Positions 1 through 5,439 of a stretch of 5,833 nucleotides of DNA are shown here, one piece after another. Each line of letters begins with the position of its first letter. Position 1 is the stretch's first letter. A program made the position numbers and the translations under genes. The notes beneath the pieces are model-generated. The model was not told where the DNA came from. It worked only from the letters and a program-made list of their open reading frames with translations, and did not search any database. The DNA lies in NCBI GenBank assembly GCA_031283505.1, contig JAITBO010000008.1, forward strand, positions 1-5,833. Reading direction: 5' to 3'. Source of the stretch: Treponema sp. (GTDB lineage Bacteria; Spirochaetota; Spirochaetia; Treponematales; Breznakiellaceae).

Positions 1-627
1 GTTCTGAAGCGGGACTTCCCGGCTCTGGAGCGGGAGATCGAGATCAGCCTGCACAGCCGGAAGCAGCACCGCCAAGCCGCCGTGATTTACGAAAACCCGG
101 ATATGTTTGACCGGGTAAAACGGGCCTGGGCTGTATGGATGCTGGCCAATATTTCCTACGGCTGTAAGTTAAATGGTTGTTTTGGCTATGACCGAACGGG
201 TTCCAATAGCCGGAAGCTGGCGAACAAACGGTCAAATTCCAATGTCGATTACGCAATCCGCTTGCAGCAGGTACAAGTCGAGTGTTGCGATGCCCTGCGA
301 ATCATCCGAAGCCGGGATACGCCGGAAACCTTTTTCTATCTCGATCCACCGTACGTGGGAGCGGACCAGGGCCATTATGACGGGTATTCCCAGGAAGATT
401 TTGACGCGCTCCTGGGGCTTCTGGAGGCCATCCAGGGGAGGTTCCTGTTAAGCTCTTTCCATAATGCAAGCCTTGCGGACTGTACCCAGAAGAACGGCTG
501 GCATACCGTGGAGCTTCGGCTGTCCTCATCCATGACCCATGGTCAAGGCCGAACAGTGCGGGATAAGGTTGAGGTCTTGACGGCCACCTACCCTATCAAA
601 GCCCCGGAGAAGGGGCACAAGAAATAG
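1..627 (+). CDS. D12-class adenine-specific DNA methyltransferase, 5'-partial
   Basis: The reading frame is open from base 1 to the TAG at 625-627 (208 residues), so the gene starts upstream of the window; a GTG at 82 is internal. The enzyme would transfer a methyl group from S-adenosylmethionine to N6 of adenine in DNA. The key motif is FFYLDPPYV, with the catalytic DPPY at 343-354, followed by a segment ending FLLSSFHN that fits the next conserved strand of Dam-like enzymes. The N-terminal SAM-binding motif lies outside the window. The middle part (WMLANISYG, NGCFGYDR) resembles phage-encoded and prophage-encoded members. No restriction endonuclease is visible, so it could be an orphan methylase or part of a system extending to the left. 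The target sequence cannot be read from this. It ends just before a strong terminator and converges on a truncated gene, which suggests mobile DNA to the left. Confidence 0.87.
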   Translation, partial: VLKRDFPALEREIEISLHSRKQHRQAAVIYENPDMFDRVKRAWAVWMLANISYGCKLNGCFGYDRTGSNSRKLANKRSNSNVDYAIRLQQVQVECCDALRIIRSRDTPETFFYLDPPYVGADQGHYDGYSQEDFDALLGLLEAIQGRFLLSSFHNASLADCTQKNGWHTVELRLSSSMTHGQGRTVRDKVEVLTATYPIKAPEKGHKK

Positions 628-630
628 AAC

Positions 631-674
631 AAAGCCCTGAAATACGCAACCACCTGCGTATTTCAGGGCTTTTT
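631..674 (+). terminator. Rho-independent terminator, perfect 18-bp stem
   Basis: Bases 631-648 pair perfectly with 655-672 around the 6-base loop ACCACC, and the second arm runs into a T-run at 670-674. It begins three bases after the methyltransferase stop codon and would end that transcript. Because the stem is symmetrical and is followed on the minus strand by a moderately T-rich stretch (TTGTTCTATTT), it may also stop transcription of the convergent flavoenzyme gene, whose stop codon lies 30 bases away. Confidence 0.9.
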
Positions 675-702
675 CCGGCTATGCGATTGTAAGGCCGTTT
701 TA

Positions 703-2103
703 CTATGTGTAATTACTAGGCGGCCTGTATTCGCTGGCGTTTTTAGTTCTGTTCGCTGGCGCGTTCACCCCGGGTAGCAGGTTGCCGCCAAGACGTCCTC
801 CCTTTTCATAAATCACCGGCATGTGGCCGCGCAGCTTGAGTACCCGGGCCGCTTCACAGCCGGCGACTCCGCCGCCTATTATCAGTACCTTCTTGGCCGA
901 CAAAGCGGGAACCAGCCGGTTTACCCGCTCCCGGCAGGTTTGAGGATTTACGGCGCAGTTCAGCGCGGAGTATTCCTGGATACGGCCCATGCAGCCTTCC
1001 TGGCAGGAAAGACAGGGCCGGATGTACGCCGCCCGGCCCGCTCTGAGTTTATTCACATAATCCGGATCCGCCAGCAGGGGCCGTCCCAGACTGATGATGT
1101 CGCAAGCGCCTTCTTCCACCGCTTTGGATGCCATGTCAGGCTCATCCATCCGCCCGGCGCAAAGTATGGGCACATCCACCGTTTCTTTCATCAACTTGGC
1201 AAATGGAAGGTACAGCCCCTTGGCCTGGTACATGGGGGGATGGCTCCACCACCATGAATCGTAGCTGCCCACATCCACATCCAGCGCGTCATAGCCGTAA
1301 GATACCAGCAGTTTGGCCGCCTCCACACCCTCGGGTAAATCGCGCCCTTTTTCCACGAATTCTTCACCGGGCAGGGCGCCGTCGCGCAGGCCCTTGATAA
1401 AGCTTTTGGGACTATAGCGAAGCGTAACGGGGAAATCCTTGCCGCAGCGGGCTTTGATTTCCTCCACAATTTCCCGGGCGAACCGGAGGCGGTTTTCAAG
1501 GCTTCCGCCGTATTCGTCGGTACGCTGGTTGAACAGCGCGATGGCAAACTGGTCAATCAGATATCCTTCATGCACGGCGTGTATCTGCACGCCGTCAATT
1601 CCGGCGCGCTTTGCGTTAAAGGCTCCCTCGCCAAACTGATGAACGATGGTCTTGATTTCATCTACCCGCAATTCGCGGCAGGTTCTGTCCAGCCAACGGT
1701 GCTGGATAGGCGAAGGCGCAACCGGGGGATGATCTCCCAGGTTTGTGGGGACGGTGACCCTTCCAAAGCCCCCGGACATCTGCAGGAACATTTTCGCGCC
1801 GTAGGCGTGAATCCGCTCGGTCAGTTCCTTGCCGGTACGCACAAAATGCACCGGGTTGTGGGTAGAACAGGGGCAGGCCGGCATGGAGTGTTCCTCCACG
1901 ACATTGTCCACAAAGGTAACGCCGGTAATAATTAGGCCCGTACCGCCTTTTGCGCGCTCGGTGTAGTAATCAATGCCGCGCTGGTTGAAACCTCCCTCGG
2001 CATCGGCAAGCCCAAGCGGTCCCATGGGAGCCATTGCGAAACGGTTTTTAATCTCCACTGTTCCAATTTTTATTGGCGTAAAAAGATTGCGATACGGTAC
2101 CAT
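703..2103 (-). CDS. Old Yellow Enzyme / 2-enoate reductase-type NADH:flavin oxidoreductase, C-terminally truncated
   Basis: 466 residues. Members of this family reduce activated C=C bonds, for example in 2-enoates, phenylacrylates or dienoyl-CoA, using FMN, a 4Fe-4S cluster and FAD in one chain of about 640-680 residues. Visible here: an FMN-binding TIM barrel (about 1-360) beginning NLFTPIKIGTVEIKNR; the active-site segment IHAVHEGYLIDQF (174-186) followed by NQRTDEYGG; four cluster cysteines C364, C367, C371 and C383; and the dinucleotide motif GGGVAG (410-415). Recognisable homology stops near LLPGVNAP (442-449). The last 17 residues look unrelated, so most of the FAD domain and the NAD(P)H-binding part are lost. 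ATG 2103 is chosen over GTG 2124 because AAGGAG lies 6 bases before it. The active-site spelling is closer to clostridial enoate reductases than to enterobacterial FadH. It is probably inactive or altered, and is divergent from the LysR gene. Confidence 0.85.
   Translation of the reverse strand: MVPYRNLFTPIKIGTVEIKNRFAMAPMGPLGLADAEGGFNQRGIDYYTERAKGGTGLIITGVTFVDNVVEEHSMPACPCSTHNPVHFVRTGKELTERIHAYGAKMFLQMSGGFGRVTVPTNLGDHPPVAPSPIQHRWLDRTCRELRVDEIKTIVHQFGEGAFNAKRAGIDGVQIHAVHEGYLIDQFAIALFNQRTDEYGGSLENRLRFAREIVEEIKARCGKDFPVTLRYSPKSFIKGLRDGALPGEEFVEKGRDLPEGVEAAKLLVSYGYDALDVDVGSYDSWWWSHPPMYQAKGLYLPFAKLMKETVDVPILCAGRMDEPDMASKAVEEGACDIISLGRPLLADPDYVNKLRAGRAAYIRPCLSCQEGCMGRIQEYSALNCAVNPQTCRERVNRLVPALSAKKVLIIGGGVAGCEAARVLKLRGHMPVIYEKGGRLGGNLLPGVNAPANRTKNASEYRPPSNYT
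730..761. repeat. 10-bp direct repeat at the point where the flavoenzyme loses homology
   Basis: TTCGCTGGCG occurs at 730-739 and again at 752-761, separated by 12 bases. The second copy overlaps the codons (about residues 448-450) where the enoate reductase stops resembling its family. It could be a remnant of recombination or a local duplication. Only two copies are visible and no inverted partner was found, so its origin is uncertain. Confidence 0.5.
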
Positions 2104-2109
2104 ATCCTT

Positions 2110-2115
2110 CTCCTT
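2110..2115 (-). promoter_or_regulatory. Shine-Dalgarno site of the flavoenzyme gene
   Basis: Reading the minus strand, AAGGAG is followed by six bases and the ATG at 2103. The GTG at 2124, which would add seven residues, has no comparable site and lies upstream of this one, so this site decides the start. Confidence 0.75.
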
Positions 2116-2187
2116 GATAAGCACTTTGGTATCTTTTCGGTAATGCTACCTGTGATCGGGGTATTTGTAAAACAAAAGGTTTTTTGA

Positions 2188-2215
2188 TTGACACAACTAG
2201 CAGTTGTGATAAACT
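2188..2215 (+). promoter_or_regulatory. Candidate sigma-70 promoter of the LysR gene
   Basis: A consensus -35, TTGACA (2188-2193), is followed after 16 bases by TAAACT (2210-2215), which is preceded by TGA, giving an extended -10 (TGN). Transcription would begin near 2221-2222, at the ATG chosen for the regulator. The -35 fits well; the -10 matches four of six consensus bases. Confidence 0.5.
2192..2208. promoter_or_regulatory. 17-bp palindrome, candidate operator
   Basis: CACAACT-AGC-AGTTGTG is a perfect inverted repeat with 7-base arms and a 3-base centre. It lies between the -35 and -10 of the candidate LysR promoter and within the regulator/flavoenzyme intergenic region. LysR-type proteins commonly bind interrupted dyads in such divergent regions and repress their own gene. 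The repeat does not match the usual T-N11-A core exactly, so assigning it to this regulator is an inference. Confidence 0.5.
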
Positions 2216-2220
2216 GGGGT

Positions 2221-3096
2221 ATGGAGTATTATCAGTTACTTAACTTCCTCAGTGTCTGTCAGGAAAAGAGCTTTACCAGTGCTTCCAGACGGAGGTTCAT
2301 TACCCAGCAGGGACTCAGTAAGTCCATTAAGGAACTGGAAAACGAACTGGAGGTTCCCTTATTTTTCCGGACCCGGCAGGGCATCGAGCTTACCGAATTC
2401 GGCAGTGCCCTGGAAAAGACCGCGCAATCGTATATTAACCAGTACAACTACATCCTTGATTCAATTAAGAAATTAAGAGAAAAAACCAGGTCTTATGTAT
2501 CTATCGGTATAGTCAACGGTTTAAACGATGTACTGCCCCTCAATTTTTTCAAGATCTTTCTTGACACCTACCCGGATATTTCCCTGAATATTATGAGTTT
2601 TACCGACGACGAATGCCAGGACGCGATTGCGGAACATAAACTCCAACTGGGCCTGTCTCTCGCACCGGTGGATTTCAGCCGTTTTGAGTCCCGGTACTAT
2701 AAAAAAAGTAAGATCGGCCTTATCGCGGGAAAGCAGCACCGGCTTTCCGGGCGATCTTCCATAAAAATACAGGAGTTAAAAGAAGAGGAAGTGATCATTC
2801 TTAATTCCAACAAGTACCTGGTGGATTTATGCGCTATGAACGGGATCAGGTCCGTCATTCACTTACAAGCATCGGAGACGAGCCTGATCTACGAACTGTG
2901 CAGTACCAACCGTATTGTGGCTTTTTGGGCGGACTCCATTTACCGCTTTCCGGGCCTTGCCCATATCGCGGTTGAAGATATAGACGTATACCGGGAGTAC
3001 CACCTTATTGTGAACAGGCATATCTACATGAGCGAAGCGGCGCGGCAATTTTGCGAATATGCGGAACAGGGACTTGCAAAGGCGGACCCGGACTAA
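2221..3096 (+). CDS. LysR-family transcriptional regulator
   Basis: 291 residues, normal for the family. The N-terminal winged helix-turn-helix occupies about residues 3-60: MEYYQLLNFLSV, then SFTSASRRRFITQQGLSKSI and ELEVPLFFRTRQGIELTEFG, the typical LysR pattern. A linker helix (about 61-90) leads to the effector-binding domain (91-291). ATG 2221 is preferred because the family usually starts two to four residues before this pattern. A TTG at 2188 would add 11 residues and has only a weak AAAAGG site. ATG 2221 has no properly spaced Shine-Dalgarno site. The gene diverges from the enoate reductase-type gene, the classical layout for a regulator and its target, and converges on the corrinoid protein gene, overlapping it by 4 bp. 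Its sequence looks more A/T-rich than its neighbours. The ligand cannot be inferred; an aromatic or enoate acid would fit the neighbours. Confidence 0.87.
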   Translation: MEYYQLLNFLSVCQEKSFTSASRRRFITQQGLSKSIKELENELEVPLFFRTRQGIELTEFGSALEKTAQSYINQYNYILDSIKKLREKTRSYVSIGIVNGLNDVLPLNFFKIFLDTYPDISLNIMSFTDDECQDAIAEHKLQLGLSLAPVDFSRFESRYYKKSKIGLIAGKQHRLSGRSSIKIQELKEEEVIILNSNKYLVDLCAMNGIRSVIHLQASETSLIYELCSTNRIVAFWADSIYRFPGLAHIAVEDIDVYREYHLIVNRHIYMSEAARQFCEYAEQGLAKADPD

Positions 3097-3734
3097 GGAC
3101 AGGCCCAGGACTCGAAGATTTTTACCGCTTCCATGGCGTCTTTGCTCCAGGAGTCGGCGCCCACATAGCGGCAGACTTCTTCGTTTACCGTATTCCCCCC
3201 TATGGAGATTTTTAGCCCTTCCCGCAGGCCCGCTTCAGTGATGGCGTCTATGGTCTGTTTCATTGACGCTATGGAGAGGGTCAACACCCCCGAGAGTCCA
3301 AGAACCCGGGGATGATATTCCCGCACCGCCTGAACAAAAGACGCGGGTTTTTGATCTACCCCTATATCTTTAACCTTGAACCCGGATATCTCGCTCAGGC
3401 TCTTTAAAATATTTTTGCCGATGTCATGAACATCCCCTTCCACGGTACCGAGAAGAATAAGGCCCCGGGAACTGCCGGTGCTGACACCCAGCAAGGGCTT
3501 TAGCTTCTCAATAGAAGAAGCCAGCAGCTCCCCGGCAAATATAAGATCTCCCGCGCAGTATTTGCCTATCTCGAAACGGTCCCCCACGATTTCCATGCCC
3601 TGATGAAAGGTTTCCACCACCCTCCAGGTTTCCTTGCTGTCCGGATTTAAAGCGACGAACTCTTCCAGGAGCGTATTAGTTTTCTCCTCCTCTAATTTCC
3701 CGACCGTTTCTTTCAATAAATTCAGATCGATCAC
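3093..3734 (-). CDS. Corrinoid (B12-binding) methyl-carrier protein, MtaC/MtbC/MttC type
   Basis: 213 residues, the usual length for these soluble carriers. Family members hold a cobalamin whose cobalt accepts a methyl group from a methoxylated or methylated substrate via one methyltransferase and passes it on via another. Residues about 1-88 form the helical cap domain (B12-binding 2). Residues about 89-213 form the Rossmann-like domain. The signature GTVEGDVHDIGKNI contains D101, H103 and G106, with H103 the expected lower cobalt ligand; it is followed by LSGVLTLS (147-154) and IGGNTVNEEVCRYVGAD (178-194). The start is GTG 3734, with GGAG seven bases upstream. It follows the aldehyde dehydrogenase by 39 bp on the same strand, so they are likely co-transcribed. 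No partner methyltransferase or reductive activator lies in the window, so the substrate is unknown. Confidence 0.9.
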   Translation of the reverse strand: MIDLNLLKETVGKLEEEKTNTLLEEFVALNPDSKETWRVVETFHQGMEIVGDRFEIGKYCAGDLIFAGELLASSIEKLKPLLGVSTGSSRGLILLGTVEGDVHDIGKNILKSLSEISGFKVKDIGVDQKPASFVQAVREYHPRVLGLSGVLTLSIASMKQTIDAITEAGLREGLKISIGGNTVNEEVCRYVGADSWSKDAMEAVKIFESWACP

Positions 3735-3741
3735 CTTTATA

Positions 3742-3745
3742 CTCC
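3742..3745 (-). promoter_or_regulatory. Shine-Dalgarno site supporting the GTG start of the corrinoid protein
   Basis: On the minus strand GGAG is followed by the seven bases TATAAAG and then GTG at 3734. This supports the non-ATG start; the next residues, IDLNLL, fit the short N-terminus usual in this family. Confidence 0.6.
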
Positions 3746-3773
3746 GGTTATAGCTGCAATTATTCCGTAAAAA

Positions 3774-5213
3774 TTAAAACCTGTGTTCCCGCTGTACGCT
3801 GATCCAGTGATCGACGGTGAATTTATCAACGACCCACTGGGCGTTAAAACGCCCGATACCCGAGGCTTTCACGCCGCCGAACATGACCTGGGTTTCATCG
3901 TTTATCGACTGATCGTTGATATGTACCATGCCGGTGTCCATGTCCCGGGCAAGGATCATCCCGTGGAAAAGATCTTCGGTGAAAATGCTGCCGGAAAGGC
4001 CGTGTTCGGTATCGTTGGCCGCCGCAACCGCCTCCGCTTCGCTTTTAACCCTGATCACCGAACACACCGGGCCGAATACCTCGTTACAGGACGCGGGCAT
4101 GTCATTGGCCGCGTTGGCAAAGATCCAGGGGGAGATGACGTTACCCTCCGTTTTTCCTTCCAGCGCAACCCTGGCGCCGGCATTGACACTGCCCCGGATA
4201 AAGCCTTCCACACTCTCCACCTGTCCCTTGTTGATAATGGGGCCCACAAATACCTCGGGATCAGAGGGATCGCCTGCCTTGAGGCGTTTGGTTTCCTCCA
4301 CAAAGGCCTCCACAAAAGAATCGTAGACTGAATCCAAAACGATGATCCGGTTAAGGGCCATACACACCTGGCCGGCGTTGAAGTTGGAACCAAACGCCGC
4401 GGCCCTGGCCGCCCTGGCTATGCCGGCGTCCGGCAGGACAATCATTACATTGTTGCCCCCTAGTTCCAGGGATACATCCTTTATCTGCCCTCCCGCCACT
4501 TCGCCGATCCGTTTTCCCACCGCGGTTGAGCCGGTAAAGGAGATGATCCGCGGTACCGGATGGTTGACCACCGAATCGCCGATCTCGGAACCCTTGCCCG
4601 CCAGGGCGTTAAAGAGCCCCGGGGGAAAGGCGCCGGATTTTTCGATGATTTCGGCAATACAGAACGCAGAACCGGGGCTGTCGGAAGAAGGCTTCAGCAC
4701 CACCCCGTTGCCGGTCGCAAGGGCGGGTATCACCGAGCGCATGGTCAGAATAAAGGGGAAATTCCAGGGGGCAATGGTTCCCACCACACCCTTGGGCATC
4801 CTAAAAACATAGTTTTCCTTGCCGGGCATATTGGAAGGGATGATCTTCCCGTCCATCATCAGGGGGAAGGCCATGGCTTCCCGGATAATATCCTGGCATA
4901 CAAAGACTTCCAGATCCGCCTTAGGTTTTACCGCGCCGTCTTCCTCAAGAAGACATGCGTATACATCGGGAATAGCGTCAACAAAGGCTTTCAACAGGGT
5001 TTCAAGCGCGGCCCGTTTCTGGCCGGGAGACGTTTTGGCCCATTCCCTCTGCGCTTCAGCGGCAGCTTTATAGGCTTCATCCACATCCCGAACTCCCGCG
5101 GAACGGTAACTGTAGAGTTCCTTCCCCGTATAAGGATTATAGTCGGTTAAAGTCCCGCTTCCGCTCCCTTCCCGCCACTGCCCGGCGATATACTGTTTCG
5201 GATATGCTTTCAT
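3774..5213 (-). CDS. NAD(P)+-dependent aldehyde dehydrogenase, vanillin/benzaldehyde dehydrogenase-like
   Basis: 479 residues, full length for the superfamily. It oxidises an aldehyde to the carboxylic acid with NAD(P)+ in the cytoplasm. All catalytic landmarks are present: N151 in APWNFPF, K174 in LKPSS, the nucleotide-binding SFTGSTAVGKRIG (225-237), the general base E250 in LELGGNN, the nucleophile C284 in FNAGQVCMALNR, and EVFGPV further on. The C-terminal region with HINDQSINDE, MFGGVKASGIGRFN and FTVDHWISVQ resembles the aromatic-aldehyde (vanillin/benzaldehyde) group more than betaine or succinate-semialdehyde dehydrogenases, but substrate range in this superfamily is hard to predict. 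The frame stays open upstream to 5810, but ATG 5213 has a strong GGAGGG site and begins the normal family N-terminus (YIAGQW); the extension would run antisense through the next gene. It heads a two-gene unit with the corrinoid protein. Confidence 0.92.
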   Translation of the reverse strand: MKAYPKQYIAGQWREGSGSGTLTDYNPYTGKELYSYRSAGVRDVDEAYKAAAEAQREWAKTSPGQKRAALETLLKAFVDAIPDVYACLLEEDGAVKPKADLEVFVCQDIIREAMAFPLMMDGKIIPSNMPGKENYVFRMPKGVVGTIAPWNFPFILTMRSVIPALATGNGVVLKPSSDSPGSAFCIAEIIEKSGAFPPGLFNALAGKGSEIGDSVVNHPVPRIISFTGSTAVGKRIGEVAGGQIKDVSLELGGNNVMIVLPDAGIARAARAAAFGSNFNAGQVCMALNRIIVLDSVYDSFVEAFVEETKRLKAGDPSDPEVFVGPIINKGQVESVEGFIRGSVNAGARVALEGKTEGNVISPWIFANAANDMPASCNEVFGPVCSVIRVKSEAEAVAAANDTEHGLSGSIFTEDLFHGMILARDMDTGMVHINDQSINDETQVMFGGVKASGIGRFNAQWVVDKFTVDHWISVQREHRF

Positions 5214-5219
5214 AGACCA

Positions 5220-5225
5220 CCCTCC
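5220..5225 (-). promoter_or_regulatory. Shine-Dalgarno site fixing the aldehyde dehydrogenase start
   Basis: On the minus strand GGAGGG is followed by six bases (TGGTCT) and the ATG at 5213. This excludes the longer upstream reading frame as the true N-terminus. Confidence 0.85.
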
Positions 5226-5243
5226 GTAAATATAGGTTAAGTC

Positions 5244-5272
5244 AGTATACCACGGATTTTTCAAAGGGGAAA
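5244..5272 (-). promoter_or_regulatory. Candidate promoter of the aldehyde dehydrogenase-corrinoid unit
   Basis: On the minus strand TATACT (5244-5249) is preceded by TGG, giving an extended -10. The hexamer 17 bases further upstream is TTTCCC (5267-5272), a poor -35. An extended -10 can compensate for this. Transcription would start near 5237, leaving a leader of about 24 bases that includes the Shine-Dalgarno site. Confidence 0.5.
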
Positions 5273-5304
5273 CATCCTGACGGAAAGGAGCAGGGCAATT
5301 TTTC

Positions 5305-5333
5305 TTGACGGAAAAACCGGTGTACCCTATAAT
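5305..5333 (+). promoter_or_regulatory. Strong sigma-70-type promoter of the CsgG-like gene
   Basis: TTGACG (5305-5310) and TATAAT (5328-5333) are separated by exactly 17 bases: five of six and six of six consensus matches at ideal spacing. Transcription would start near 5340, giving a leader of about 100 bases before the ATG at 5440. It is back to back with the minus-strand promoter for the aldehyde dehydrogenase. Confidence 0.8.
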
Positions 5334-5428
5334 AAGGGAACCTTGGAGGCCCCGGGGGGATTTTTCCAAGCTTTCCTGAGATTCGTGCTGGTAAATTCCA
5401 CGCCCTTCAGGTACCGGCGGCGTGGTGT

Positions 5429-5433
5429 GGAGG
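5429..5433 (+). promoter_or_regulatory. Shine-Dalgarno site of the CsgG-like gene
   Basis: GGAGG is followed by TATACC and the ATG at 5440. Its last two bases belong to an 8-base palindrome, GGTATACC (5432-5439), which directly abuts the start codon. Confidence 0.75.
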
Positions 5434-5439
5434 TATACC

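Noticed and set aside
823..1257. Plus-strand reading frame opposite the flavoenzyme
   Set aside because: It lies opposite the Fe-S and barrel-coding region of a recognised gene and has no family features.
2104..2124. GTG 2124 start for the flavoenzyme
   Set aside because: It would place the good AAGGAG site inside the coding sequence; ATG 2103 is correctly spaced from it and matches the family N-terminus.
2173..2186. CAAAA...TTTTG inverted repeat upstream of the LysR gene
   Set aside because: Short and composed of A and T runs; easily produced by chance and too weak to be a terminator.
2125..2187. Promoter for the flavoenzyme gene on the minus strand
   Set aside because: Several A/T-rich hexamers such as TACAAA exist, but none had an acceptable -35 at 16-18 bases, so no site is claimed.
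3783..4331. Long plus-strand reading frame inside the aldehyde dehydrogenase
   Set aside because: It is antisense to a full-length enzyme with all catalytic residues, and its translation shows no recognisable motif. Long antisense frames are expected in GC-rich coding DNA.
4560..5150. Second plus-strand reading frame opposite the aldehyde dehydrogenase
   Set aside because: Same reasoning: it is a shadow of a conserved gene, with no ribosome binding site or domain of its own.
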